From positions 1 to 64,000 of the forward strand of contig JBCDMB010000007.1 of NCBI GenBank assembly GCA_038744685.1: a DNA stretch of 64,000 bases, in the 5' to 3' direction. The notes below the pieces were generated by a model that was not told the DNA's origin, did not search any database, and saw only the letters and a program-made list of their open reading frames with translations. Every line of letters starts with the position of its first letter. Position 1 is the stretch's first letter. The stretch is from Verrucomicrobiota bacterium (GTDB taxonomy: Bacteria; Verrucomicrobiota; Verrucomicrobiia; Opitutales; Puniceicoccaceae). Positions 36,640 through 45,135 of the stretch are shown here, piece by piece. Both the position numbers and the translations under genes were made by a program.

Positions 36640-36666
36640 ATGGGAGGTTGTCTTCGCGGCTCCCAT
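36640..36666. other. Hairpin downstream of topB
   Basis: ATGGGAG (36640-36646) pairs with CTCCCAT (36660-36666) over a 13-nt loop. There is no T-run. It is a possible transcript boundary between topB and the glycerol genes. Confidence 0.25.
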
Positions 36667-36794
36667 CGAGGTCGGTAAACGGATCAGGTGACCGAGTCGT
36701 CAAGCAGGCCATGAAGGATTGATTTCAATGGGAATCATCTACATCGTTGAATGACACAGAGACCTGCTCGGACTTCCTAAACCCTTCTGAAATT

Positions 36795-37541
36795 ATGAGC
36801 CCCTACTTAGCCGAATTTGTCGGCACTACAATTCTCGTTCTTCTCGGCAACGGAGTGGTCGCCAATGTCCTCCTGACAAAAACGAAAGGGCACGATGGTG
36901 GATGGATTGTGATCACTTTTGGTTGGGGATTGGCGGTCGCGGTGGCCGTTTACTCGGTTGCTCGGATCTCTGGCGCTCATATCAACCCGGCGGTTACCGT
37001 ATCGCTCGCTTCAATAGGTTCATTTGAATGGACGAAGGTTCCCGGATATATATTAGCCCAGATGGCAGGTGGCATCTTCGGTTCGTTTCTCGTCTATCTA
37101 ACCTATCTAGCTCATTGGAAAGAAACCGAAGATCCGGCGCTAAAGCTGGCTTGCCACAGCACCGCACCGGCAATCCGAAAATTTGGACCAGCATTTCTTA
37201 CGGAGGCAATCGGAACTGCGATGTTGGTATTTGGAGTCCTTGCCTTCGGGAAGATCGCACTCGGTGTAGACACTAGCGAGGCCGCCTGGGCTGCCGTCGT
37301 CGACACCTGGTTTGGTCCGATTCTGGTAGGCGTCATCGTTCTCTCGATCGGTCTTTCTCTTGGCGGACCCACGGGCTACGCAATCAATCCTGCCCGCGAT
37401 CTTGGCCCGCGCATCGCCCATGCGATTCTCCCCATCCCGGGTAAAGGTTCATCGGATTGGCAGTATTCCTGGATTCCCGTCCTTGCACCTATTGTCGGTG
37501 GAATTATTGGAGCCCAACTTTTCGTTCTCCTCAGGCTGTAG
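36795..37541 (+). CDS. glpF: GlpF, glycerol facilitator (aquaglyceroporin)
   Basis: A six-helix inner-membrane channel of 248 residues. The two half-helix motifs are GAHINPAVT and AINPARDLGPR, and the Asp after the second NPA is the glycerol-channel type. The start at 36795 (MSPYLAEFVGTT) puts the first helix at the N-terminus; the frame extends to 36747 with no family support. It leads the glpF-glpK-glpD run, each gene less than 150 bp from the next. Confidence 0.94.
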   Translation: MSPYLAEFVGTTILVLLGNGVVANVLLTKTKGHDGGWIVITFGWGLAVAVAVYSVARISGAHINPAVTVSLASIGSFEWTKVPGYILAQMAGGIFGSFLVYLTYLAHWKETEDPALKLACHSTAPAIRKFGPAFLTEAIGTAMLVFGVLAFGKIALGVDTSEAAWAAVVDTWFGPILVGVIVLSIGLSLGGPTGYAINPARDLGPRIAHAILPIPGKGSSDWQYSWIPVLAPIVGGIIGAQLFVLLRL

Positions 37542-37601
37542 ATTCAAAACGAATTTTTCCTACCTCAAACAAGAATCCTAAAAGACCCTCTCTTTCCGCC
37601 C

Positions 37602-39110
37602 ATGCCCAAAGAACAATACATCTTAGCTTTCGACCAAGGCACCACCAGCTCCCGGTCTGTGGTGATCAATCACGCCGGTGAAATCGTCTCAAGCGCACAA
37701 AAAGAGTTTCGCCAAATTTATCCTAAGCCTGGCTGGGTCGAACATGACCCGATGGAAATTTGGTCCAGCCAAAGTTCCACGGCCAACGAGGCGCTCTCAC
37801 GAGCAAACCTGAAGACAGACTCCATCACAGCAGTCGGCGTAACGAACCAAAGGGAGACCACAATCGTTTGGGACAAGGAGACCGGCGAACCTATCTACAA
37901 TGCGATCGTTTGGCAGGATCGGCGCACCGCCGACTACTGTGGCAGGCTCAAGTCAGAGGGTCTCGAGGAGATGGTCATGCGGAAAACGGGGCTTCGTCTC
38001 GACCCCTATTTCTCCGGAACCAAGGTTCGTTGGATCCTTGAAAATGTTGACGGTGCAAGAAAGAGAGCCAACGAAGGTAAACTCTTATTCGGAACCGTCG
38101 ATTCGTGGCTTCTCTGGCAACTCACCTCCCACAAAGTTCATGTTACCGACTCAACCAACGCGAGCAGAACCTTGTTCCACAACATCGAGACTGGTGATTG
38201 GGACGATGAACTTCTGGAGCTGCTGGAGGTGCCCCGAAGTATGCTTCCGGAAATCAAAACCTGTTCGGAGGTCTACGGAAATGTAGCGCACAATCTTTAT
38301 CCTGCTGGCACACCGATTGCCGGAATCGCCGGTGACCAGCACGCCGCCCTTTTTGGTCAGGCATGCTTCGATCCGGGGATGGTCAAAAACACCTATGGGA
38401 CCGGTTGTTTTCTTCTAATGAACACCGGAGAGGATTTGGTCCGATCGAAGAACAATCTTCTCTCCACGATTGCTTGGCGCATAGGGGACAAAACGGAATA
38501 CGCCCTCGAGGGTTCTATTTTTATTGGTGGTGCGGTTGTCCAGTGGATCCGCGACGAGGTCCAACTGGTCCGATCTGCACAGGAGTTGGATTGGCTGGCA
38601 GGAACCGTTTCGGATTCCAACGGGCTCTTCATCGTGCCCGCGTTTGCTGGACTCGGAGCACCTCATTGGGATCCCTATGCCAGAGGGGCCGCTCTTGGAA
38701 TGACCCGCGGGACTAACCGTGCACACTTTTGCCGAGCAGCCCTCGAATCAATTGCATTCCAAAGTGGCGATCTGGTTTCCGCCATGGAGAAAGACAGTGA
38801 ACTGACACTGACGGAATGTCGGGTCGACGGTGGGGTTGCTAACAGCGAGCCGATGCTCCAATTCCAAGCAGATCTACTCCAGCAAAACGTCGTTCGCCCG
38901 AAATGCGTCGAAACGACTGCGATGGGCGCGGCTTATCTTGCTGGCCTTGCGGTGGGCTTCTGGGAGAGCCGAGATGAGATCGCAAAAAACTGGGGAATTG
39001 ACGTCACCTTCGAACCGGCGCGTCCTGCTGAAGAAATGGAGTCGCTCAAAAAAGGATGGGCGAAGGCAGTGGAACGCTCGAAACAATGGGAAGAAGCAGG
39101 CGATGAGTGA
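37602..39110 (+). CDS. glpK: GlpK, glycerol kinase
   Basis: ATP-dependent glycerol phosphorylation in the cytosol; FGGY kinase of 502 residues. [11 protein letters not shown] opens the protein. [20 protein letters not shown] and WQDRR are substrate-side blocks, [10 protein letters not shown] is the second motif and [11 protein letters not shown] the phosphate-binding loop. With glpF and glpD it completes uptake and conversion of glycerol to dihydroxyacetone phosphate. Confidence 0.96.
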   Translation: MPKEQYILAFDQGTTSSRSVVINHAGEIVSSAQKEFRQIYPKPGWVEHDPMEIWSSQSSTANEALSRANLKTDSITAVGVTNQRETTIVWDKETGEPIYNAIVWQDRRTADYCGRLKSEGLEEMVMRKTGLRLDPYFSGTKVRWILENVDGARKRANEGKLLFGTVDSWLLWQLTSHKVHVTDSTNASRTLFHNIETGDWDDELLELLEVPRSMLPEIKTCSEVYGNVAHNLYPAGTPIAGIAGDQHAALFGQACFDPGMVKNTYGTGCFLLMNTGEDLVRSKNNLLSTIAWRIGDKTEYALEGSIFIGGAVVQWIRDEVQLVRSAQELDWLAGTVSDSNGLFIVPAFAGLGAPHWDPYARGAALGMTRGTNRAHFCRAALESIAFQSGDLVSAMEKDSELTLTECRVDGGVANSEPMLQFQADLLQQNVVRPKCVETTAMGAAYLAGLAVGFWESRDEIAKNWGIDVTFEPARPAEEMESLKKGWAKAVERSKQWEEAGDE

Positions 39111-39171
39111 GCATTCCTTAACACCTGCCCTTTTCGGTAGTCTAACCGGATCTAATTCTCCAAAGCTTGCT

Positions 39172-39206
39172 TCGATCTCAAATTTCAAATCTGCAATTTC
39201 AAATCC
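39172..39206. repeat. AT-rich 14-nt period repeat, copy 1
   Basis: Two 14-nt units (CAAATTTCAAATCT and GCAATTTCAAATCC, 39179-39206) follow TCGATCT. The first 21 bases, to 39192, are identical to copy 2 at 40875-40895, in the same orientation. It lies in the glpK-glpD spacer, outside any recognised gene. Confidence 0.6.
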
Positions 39207-39251
39207 CCTAGGGCTTACCCCGAGGCTCCTTACTCGTCAGACAAACCACTC

Positions 39252-40835
39252 ATGAATCGATCCTCATCTCTCACCCGAATTCGTTCCAGACAGACACCAT
39301 TTGATGTAGTAGTCATTGGAGGAGGTGCTTCGGGACTGGGTGCTGCGGTGGATGCCGCCGCCCGCGGCCATAGCGTAGCCCTCTTTGAACAGGCGGACTT
39401 CGCCAAGGGAACTTCCAGTCGCTCCACCAAACTGGTCCACGGAGGCGTCCGCTACCTTCAACAAGGGAATATATCACTGGTCCTGGAAGCTTTGCGCGAA
39501 AGAGGAAGGCTCACCAAAAACGCCCCCCATCTTGTTCACTCCAAGGCCTTTGTAATCCCCAACTACTCTTGGTGGCAGGGACCGTTTTACGGAATCGGAA
39601 TGAAGGTCTACGATCAGCTCGCAGGGAAGCTGGGGCTGGCTCCCTCCCGCCACTTGAGCAAGGAGGAAACCATCAAGGAGATTCCGACCGTTGAGCAGGA
39701 ACACCTGGTGGGCGGCGTCATTTACCACGATGGACAATTCGATGACTCCCGGCTCGCCGTAAACCTCGCGCAAACTGCAGATGAGTTGGGTGGAGCAATG
39801 GTAAACTACGCTCAGTGCATCGGCCTTGAAAAGGAAGATGACGCAATCAGAGGAGTTAAGGTCCATGACCGGGAAAGTGGTGAAGAGTTTTCGGTGAAAG
39901 CAAAGACTGTGATCAATGCAACCGGGGTCTTCGTGGATGCGGTACGGCAGATGGATGATCCATCGACCAAGCCTATGGTGGCAGTCAGCCAGGGTATTCA
40001 TATCGTCCTTCCAAAGAGTTTTCTTCCGGGCGATGCTGCGATCATGATTCCGAAGACAGCCGATGGCCGCGTGCTTTTTGCCGTCCCTTGGCATGATCAC
40101 GTGGTCGTTGGCACCACCGACACAGGTCTGGATGAGCATAGCCTCGAACCCAGAGCCCTTGAAGAGGAGCGTGATTTCGTGATGACCCATGCACGGAAAT
40201 ACCTCGAGAAGGATCCTGAACCGGAGGACGTTCTCAGCGTGTATGCTGGCCTAAGGCCGCTGGTAAAGGCTGGCGACGGATCGGACACGGCAGCTTTGTC
40301 CCGCGATCATAGCATCGTGATCAGCGGTAGCGGACTGATTACCCTCACCGGTGGCAAATGGACCACCTATCGCAAGATGGCTGAGGACGTTATCGACCAC
40401 GCGGAGACTTTGGGGGGGCTGGATCCTGTAGCCTGTCAGACACAAGAGCTCCAGATCCACGGGTGGACTAGAGCGAAAGCAAGTCGTACAAATCTGGAGA
40501 CCTATGGAGCCGACGCTTTGGGTATCGAGGAGTTGATTCAAAACGACGCCAGCCTAGCGGAACCCATTCATGGTGCACTTCCCTACCAGAAGGCAGAAGT
40601 GGTGTGGCATGCCAGGGAGGAAATGGCACGAACCGTAGAAGACGTTCTCGCCCGCAGAACGAGAGCCCTTTTGCTCAACGCGAGTGCCTCGATCAAGGCC
40701 GCTCCTGTAGTAGCGGGTATTCTTGCAAAGGAATTGGGCCACGACGAAGCGTGGCAGGAGCAACAGGTAAGCACGTATACAGAACTAGCGAAAGGCTACG
40801 TCTTCAGCGATCCATCGAGCACAATGAAGCGCTGA
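39252..40835 (+). CDS. glpD: GlpD, glycerol-3-phosphate dehydrogenase (FAD)
   Basis: An FAD flavoenzyme of 527 residues that oxidises glycerol-3-phosphate and passes electrons to quinone at the membrane. The N-terminal dinucleotide fold is VVIGGGASGLGAA; SSRSTKLVHGGVRYLQ is the GlpD signature near residue 60. The C-terminal domain (about residues 390-527) is the GlpD-type helical cap. The gene is bracketed by two copies of the same AT-rich repeat and ends the glpFKD run. Confidence 0.95.
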   Translation: MNRSSSLTRIRSRQTPFDVVVIGGGASGLGAAVDAAARGHSVALFEQADFAKGTSSRSTKLVHGGVRYLQQGNISLVLEALRERGRLTKNAPHLVHSKAFVIPNYSWWQGPFYGIGMKVYDQLAGKLGLAPSRHLSKEETIKEIPTVEQEHLVGGVIYHDGQFDDSRLAVNLAQTADELGGAMVNYAQCIGLEKEDDAIRGVKVHDRESGEEFSVKAKTVINATGVFVDAVRQMDDPSTKPMVAVSQGIHIVLPKSFLPGDAAIMIPKTADGRVLFAVPWHDHVVVGTTDTGLDEHSLEPRALEEERDFVMTHARKYLEKDPEPEDVLSVYAGLRPLVKAGDGSDTAALSRDHSIVISGSGLITLTGGKWTTYRKMAEDVIDHAETLGGLDPVACQTQELQIHGWTRAKASRTNLETYGADALGIEELIQNDASLAEPIHGALPYQKAEVVWHAREEMARTVEDVLARRTRALLLNASASIKAAPVVAGILAKELGHDEAWQEQQVSTYTELAKGYVFSDPSSTMKR

Positions 40836-40874
40836 CCATTTGATCCCTTTAGGCCTAATTCTTCGAAACTCGGG

Positions 40875-40909
40875 TCGATCTCAAATTTCAAATCTCAGAT
40901 TTCAGATTC
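40875..40909. repeat. AT-rich 14-nt period repeat, copy 2
   Basis: Units CAAATTTCAAATCT and CAGATTTCAGATTC (40882-40909) follow TCGATCT. The first 21 bases match copy 1 (39172-39192) exactly; the second unit differs more. It sits between the convergent glpD and the YghZ-type reductase gene. Confidence 0.6.
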
Positions 40910-40919
40910 CTTCCGACCT

Positions 40920-41906
40920 CTAACAGCCGCAGATTTCATCAATCTTTTCGAGCTGTTCCGCAGTAAAAGTGGGAGAGTCCATAGCCTTGACATTCTCGCT
41001 AATTTGTTTCGGCCGACTGGCACCGATTAACGCAGATACGACTGCCGGGTGACGAAGCACCCAGGAGAGAGCCATTTGAGCGAGGGTTTGTTCTCTTTCC
41101 TCTGCAACGGCTGCCAGACGCCTTACCTTCTCCAGGTTTTCAACTACTTCCTCCTCCGCGAGGAAAACACTCGAACCCGCCGCCCGGGAGTCCTTCGGAA
41201 TCCCTTCCAAGTAACGTCCCGTCAAGAGTCCCTGCGCAAGGGGACAGAATGCAATGGCACCGATTCCCTCATCCTCAAGGACCGCAAGTAGGCCCTCTTC
41301 AATCTTCCGATTGAGAAGGCTGTAATTCGGTTGATGAATCAGGCAAGGCGTGCCGAGCTCACGAAGAACCCTTGCAGCCTCCGCGGTCATTTCTGGGCTG
41401 TAGGAGGAAATTCCCGCGTAAAGCGCCTTGCCAGAACGAACAGCTGTGTCAAGAGCACCCATGGTTTCTTCCAGTGGCGTCTTGGGATCAGGACGGTGCG
41501 AATAAAATACATCCACGTAATCAACACTCATTCTCCGAAGACTCTGATCGAGACTCGCCAGAAGATGTTTGCGGGATCCCCATTCTCCATACGGTCCTTC
41601 CCACATCAAGTAGCCCGCCTTGGTCGAGAGGATGAGTTCATCCCGATACCGAGACAGATCTGACTTTAGAATTTTCCCGAAGTTGGTTTCTGCTGAACCC
41701 GGGGGAGGCCCATAATTGTTAGCGAGGTCAAAGTGAGTGATGCCGTGATCGAACGCCGTAAAAATCATCTGCCGCGCCTTTTCGAAGTCATCTGTATCTC
41801 CGAAGTTATGCCATAGTCCGAGCGAAAGATCAGGTAAACGAAGACCACTTAGCCCGCATCTTCGGTAACTAGCATTGTCGTAACGATCAGGGTTTGCTTC
41901 ATACAT
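40920..41906 (-). CDS. Aldo/keto reductase, YghZ/L-glyceraldehyde-3-phosphate reductase type
   Basis: 328 residues. The opening YRRCGLSGLRLPDLSLGLWHNFGD is very close to E. coli YghZ (Gpr), which reduces L-glyceraldehyde 3-phosphate. Catalytic residues: Asp in HFDLANNYG, the Tyr of the same block, Lys in STKAGY and His in YSHRPD. The start at 41906 (MYEANPDRYD) matches the family; upstream in-frame codons are not needed. Placement next to glpFKD suggests a triose-phosphate side role, which is inference. It is divergent from ndk. Confidence 0.88.
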   Translation of the reverse strand: MYEANPDRYDNASYRRCGLSGLRLPDLSLGLWHNFGDTDDFEKARQMIFTAFDHGITHFDLANNYGPPPGSAETNFGKILKSDLSRYRDELILSTKAGYLMWEGPYGEWGSRKHLLASLDQSLRRMSVDYVDVFYSHRPDPKTPLEETMGALDTAVRSGKALYAGISSYSPEMTAEAARVLRELGTPCLIHQPNYSLLNRKIEEGLLAVLEDEGIGAIAFCPLAQGLLTGRYLEGIPKDSRAAGSSVFLAEEEVVENLEKVRRLAAVAEEREQTLAQMALSWVLRHPAVVSALIGASRPKQISENVKAMDSPTFTAEQLEKIDEICGC

Positions 41907-42029
41907 GCCCAAAACCAAACAGAGTTCGCCTTCTAGCGAAACGATAATCCGGTTCCGGTTGCATTGTCGCACCTACTCATCACTTTCTCCTCGTCTCCTC
42001 CCTTCCATTGCCCTACACCCAAGTCGATT

Positions 42030-42449
42030 ATGGAAAAATCCCTTATCATCCTGAAACCTGACTGCATGGCGGCCGGAAATGCTGGAGAAGTCATCTCCCG
42101 TTTTGAAAAGGCGGGCTTTACTATCGTAGGCGCTAAGATGGCGCAGCTTGATGGGCCAATCCTGCGAGAGCATTATGCTCACGTGGCAGACAAACCTTTT
42201 TTCCCGGAGATAGAAGAGTTTATGAGTTCGCGCCCGGTGATTTTTCTCGCCTTGCAAGGAGAGAACGCTGTCCAGGAAATTCGTGATTTACTGGGTCCCA
42301 CCGATTCCACGAAGGCACCCGCAGGTACAATCCGTGGTGACCTTGGAACCGATATGATGAAAAACGTGGTGCACGCATCCGATAGTGTTGATAACGCTGC
42401 GATCGAGTTGAAGCGCTTTTTCAAGTCGGACGAGATCTACACGATTTAA
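42030..42449 (+). CDS. ndk: Ndk, nucleoside diphosphate kinase
   Basis: Transfers phosphate from NTP to NDP through a phosphohistidine; 139 residues. MEKSLIILKPDCM is the family start, the active His is in NVVHASDS and GDLGTDMMKNVVHASDS covers the nucleotide loop. The start at 42030 is chosen over 41964 for that reason. The ribB gene begins 5 bp after the stop, so ndk leads the ndk-rib-nusB-ftsY run. Confidence 0.93.
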   Translation: MEKSLIILKPDCMAAGNAGEVISRFEKAGFTIVGAKMAQLDGPILREHYAHVADKPFFPEIEEFMSSRPVIFLALQGENAVQEIRDLLGPTDSTKAPAGTIRGDLGTDMMKNVVHASDSVDNAAIELKRFFKSDEIYTI

Positions 42450-42454
42450 TCTCG

Positions 42455-43591
42455 GTGCCTACCGAAGCGGAGACAGAAGAGGCTTTCTTCGATCCGATCG
42501 AGAGAGCTGTCGAAGATATAGCCGCAGGGCGAATGGTCATCGTGACCGACGACGAGAGCCGGGAGAACGAGGGTGACCTTGTCCTTGCGGCGTCAAAGGC
42601 CTCTCCTGAGTCTATCAATCAAATGATCCAGGAAGCCGGGGGCTTGATCTGTGTCCCGACGCTCAGCCACCAGTTAACGAAGCTTGGGATCAACCAGATG
42701 GTGGTGGATAACCGCGAAAGCCACCGAACTGACTTTTCCGTATCAGTCGATGCAGCAGAAGGAATATCTACGGGAATCAGTGCCTATGATCGAGCGAGAA
42801 CGATCCGTATTTTGGCAAATCCCGAAGCGACCCCTGAGATGCTCGTGCAGCCCGGACACATCTTCCCGCTTCGCGCCCGGCCTGGCGGCGTGCTCCAACG
42901 GGCGGGTCACACCGAGGCTGCAGTGGATTTAGCGACCTTGGCAGGACTTCATCCAAGTGGCGTTATCTGTGAGATCCTCAACAAGGATGGGTCGATGGCT
43001 CGTCTTCCGGAACTAGTGACGTTTAAACAAAAATACGGTTTACGAATGATCTCCATCGCCCAGTTAATTGAGTACCGCCACAAGCGCGAAAAGCTGGTTG
43101 AAGAGATCGGAACTCGGGTCTTAAAGACCGAGTTTGGAAATTTCGACTTACACCTGTTCCGTAGCGTCCTTGACGGTCGAACCCACATTGCTCTCTCGTT
43201 CGGAAATCTTGGACCCGAGCCCACTTTGGTGCGGATACAAGGGGAGAACCTTCTCTCTGACGTATTTGGTGCCAGTTTTCGCGAGAACCTCGTCCGTCCA
43301 GCGATGCAGAGAATCGCTAAAGAGGGGCGCGGGGCCGTTGTTTACATTGAACAGTCTCATGGAGGAATTCACCTCGATCCTTCCACTGGTAAGCTTTCAG
43401 AGGGAGAAGAATTCAAGGCGGCTCCCATGGACTTTAGGGATTACGGAATTGGAGCACAGATTTTGGTGGAGCTTGGGTTGCGGGAGATCCGCTTATTGAC
43501 TTCCCGACCTCGAAAAGCGATTGCACTGGAAGGATATAATCTGGAAATTATCGAGCAGATCGAAGTAGTGGACCCAGAGGAATTACAATGA
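42455..43591 (+). CDS. ribB: RibB with a degenerate RibA-like C-terminal domain
   Basis: 378 residues from a GTG start. Residues 1-205 are 3,4-dihydroxy-2-butanone-4-phosphate synthase: DDESRENEGDL and RAGHTEAAVDL carry the active-site acids and the His. Residues 215-378 resemble GTP cyclohydrolase II, but the zinc Cys are gone: VRIQGENLLSD replaces the HSECLTGD block and FRENLV replaces RCDCG. The second domain is therefore unlikely to open GTP, and RibA must be elsewhere. It overlaps ribH by 4 bp. Similar RibB-X forms are known in other bacteria. Confidence 0.9.
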   Translation: MPTEAETEEAFFDPIERAVEDIAAGRMVIVTDDESRENEGDLVLAASKASPESINQMIQEAGGLICVPTLSHQLTKLGINQMVVDNRESHRTDFSVSVDAAEGISTGISAYDRARTIRILANPEATPEMLVQPGHIFPLRARPGGVLQRAGHTEAAVDLATLAGLHPSGVICEILNKDGSMARLPELVTFKQKYGLRMISIAQLIEYRHKREKLVEEIGTRVLKTEFGNFDLHLFRSVLDGRTHIALSFGNLGPEPTLVRIQGENLLSDVFGASFRENLVRPAMQRIAKEGRGAVVYIEQSHGGIHLDPSTGKLSEGEEFKAAPMDFRDYGIGAQILVELGLREIRLLTSRPRKAIALEGYNLEIIEQIEVVDPEELQ

Positions 43592-44049
43592 GTCGAAATT
43601 CTGGAAAAGAAGACACTTTACTGGACGGTTCAGACCTTCGGATCGGGATCGTTGCGGCTCTATACAATAAAGATAAGGTCGATCGATTGATTGAGCTTGT
43701 AGTTGCGGAGCTAAAGTCTCTTGGAGTGATCGAAGAGCATATCCGTTTGGAGCGGGTGCCCGGGTCGATGGAAATTCCGTATGCGACCGCCCGTTTAGCC
43801 AGGCACTCGGGTTGCGAAGCGATCATCGGCCTTGGCGTGGTAATTGCCGGTGCAACCAGTCACCACGATGTCATTGGATACAGCACAGCGATTTCTCTCC
43901 AAAAAATCTCCATTGATTTTGAGCGTCCGGTCATCAACGGGATACTTGTTGTCGACTCAGAAGAACAAGCTACCGAGAGACTGGGAGCAGGCATCAACCG
44001 CGGAGCAGAATTTGCGAAGGCGGCAGTCTCTCTAGCAAATCTAGGGTAG
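43588..44049 (+). CDS. ribH: RibH, 6,7-dimethyl-8-ribityllumazine synthase
   Basis: Joins the butanone phosphate from RibB to the pyrimidine, penultimate step of riboflavin synthesis; 153 residues, forms large assemblies. IVAALYNKDKVDRLIE is the N-terminal block with an altered aromatic site, RVPGSMEIPYATARLA the phosphate loop and GATSHHDVIGYSTA the catalytic His block (usual GxTxHxxxV). Its ATG overlaps the ribB stop. A repeat-flanked GxxExxY gene lies between it and nusB. Confidence 0.93.
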   Translation: MSRNSGKEDTLLDGSDLRIGIVAALYNKDKVDRLIELVVAELKSLGVIEEHIRLERVPGSMEIPYATARLARHSGCEAIIGLGVVIAGATSHHDVIGYSTAISLQKISIDFERPVINGILVVDSEEQATERLGAGINRGAEFAKAAVSLANLG

Positions 44050-44060
44050 TCGCCGGGATC

Positions 44061-44172
44061 CGGGTGTGATTTTGATTCGGTGGCGCCTGCGCGTCTTTGC
44101 ATGAGCACTCATCCAAATCCAAAATCCTCACGCCCGCCAGCATATGCAGGCTCAAGACGCTAAGACGCTAAG
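44061..44172. repeat. Repeat block upstream of the GxxExxY gene
   Basis: Three nested parts are visible: an imperfect inverted repeat (44061-44082 against 44111-44136, sharing CGGG.GTGA and TTTTG.ATT.GG); GCGTCTTTGCATGAG at 44091-44105, which recurs downstream with one mismatch; and CTCAAGACGCTAAGACGCTAAG at 44151-44172, a tandem of AGACGCTA units ending against the start codon. Confidence 0.65.
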
Positions 44173-44556
44173 ATGAAGGAAAACTCAATTGGCAGAGAGG
44201 TCGTTGATGCGGCTGTGAAAGTTCATTCCAAACTCGGACCTGGTTTATTTGAATCAGTCTACGAAACTGTCCTCTCTTACGAACTCGAAAAGCGGGGTTT
44301 GTCCATTGATCGACAGGTGATCGTTCCGATATCCTACGATGATCTCACCTTCAGTGAGGGATTTCGGGCTGATATAGTCGTCAATGGGGTGGTTATTTTA
44401 GAGCTGAAGTCGGTGGAGCAGCTCACAAAATCACATCACAAACAGCTTTTTACCTATCTAAAACTTATGAACTTGAAATTGGGTTACCTTTTGAATTTTG
44501 GAGCCGCTTTGATGAAGGACGGTTTGGTCCGAATTGTTAATGATCTACCTGAGTGA
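44173..44556 (+). CDS. GxxExxY family protein (PD-(D/E)XK-like)
   Basis: 127 residues; the family name comes from GLFESVY at about residues 27-33. FRADIVVNG and ILELKSVEQL supply Asp and Glu-x-Lys of a PD-(D/E)XK nuclease-like core. HHKQLFTYLKLMNLKLGYLLNFG is a further typical block. The family is widespread and often multi-copy, its function not established; old annotations call it an iron-transport protein without good reason. It stands between ribH and nusB, bounded by repeats on both sides, and ends 21 bp short of the downstream repeat. No signal peptide is seen. Confidence 0.85.
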   Translation: MKENSIGREVVDAAVKVHSKLGPGLFESVYETVLSYELEKRGLSIDRQVIVPISYDDLTFSEGFRADIVVNGVVILELKSVEQLTKSHHKQLFTYLKLMNLKLGYLLNFGAALMKDGLVRIVNDLPE

Positions 44557-44560
44557 TTCC

Positions 44561-44590
44561 TTCGCGTCTCTGCGTCTTTGCGTGAGGTTC
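44561..44590. repeat. Repeat block downstream of the GxxExxY gene
   Basis: TTCGCGTCTCTGCGTCTTTG followed by CGTGAGGTTC. It is a tandem of GCGTCTyT words; GCGTCTTTGCGTGAG (44572-44586) matches 44091-44105 at 14 of 15 bases, and the block is an inverted match to the AGACGCTA tandem before the gene. Confidence 0.65.
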
Positions 44591-44664
44591 TCTCCAAAAG
44601 TAGTGTTCATTCTACCTGTTCCCCTACTTGCTTCCCGCGATCAAGATCGCTAAGACCAATTCCC

Positions 44665-45135
44665 ATGGAAGAAGGAACGGAGCAAAAAACAGCCGAAACG
44701 AAAAAGGTGTCCCGACGGCACTTGAATCGTGTCGCCGCGATGCAGTTTCTTTATCTCTTTGAATCCAATCGCGAAGAAAACCTGAATGATCTGGTCCTCA
44801 GTTTTTTCGATCACCAGGAGAAAGACCGCGAGTATTACGCTTTTGGGGAGGAGCTCATACAGGGAACAATTGAGAACCTCCCAGAGATCGATGAGAAGAT
44901 TCAGTCGACGGCAAACAATTGGACTCTGGATCGGATCGCTCGGGTGGACCTCGCGATTCTAAGAGTGGCGTGTTTCGAGTTGCTTCATCGCCCGGATGTT
45001 CCGCCGGTTGTCTCAATTAACGAAGCGATTGATCTGGGCAAAGAGTATTCAAATGAGGAAAGTAGGCGGTTTCTCAACGGTATCCTTGACCGGATGTCCA
45101 AGGAGCTGCATCGGCCGCTAAGGGATGCCGAGTAA
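44665..45135 (+). CDS. nusB: NusB, transcription antitermination factor
   Basis: 156 residues. NusB binds BoxA RNA with NusE/S10 in antitermination and rRNA transcription. SRRHLNRVAAMQFLYLFE is the helical N-terminus and NEAIDLGKEYSNEESRRFLNGILDR the family C-terminal signature. The start at 44665 is used although the frame reads back into the upstream repeat. The last codons overlap the ftsY start at 45125. Confidence 0.9.
   Translation: MEEGTEQKTAETKKVSRRHLNRVAAMQFLYLFESNREENLNDLVLSFFDHQEKDREYYAFGEELIQGTIENLPEIDEKIQSTANNWTLDRIARVDLAILRVACFELLHRPDVPPVVSINEAIDLGKEYSNEESRRFLNGILDRMSKELHRPLRDAE

Larger units (their letters stand above)
44085..44590. mobile_element. Candidate repeat-bounded cassette carrying a GxxExxY gene
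   Basis: The gene at 44173-44556 is bracketed by GCGTCTTTGC.TGAG in direct orientation (44091-44105 and 44572-44586) and by inverted AAGACGC/GCGTCTT words. The unit separates ribH and nusB, which are usually adjacent. No transposase is present, so any movement would depend on other factors. The boundaries are only approximate. Confidence 0.4.

Noticed and set aside
44085-44590. Insertion sequence or group II intron around the GxxExxY gene
   Set aside because: No transposase, reverse transcriptase or intron core is present; the cassette idea rests only on repeats and gene order.
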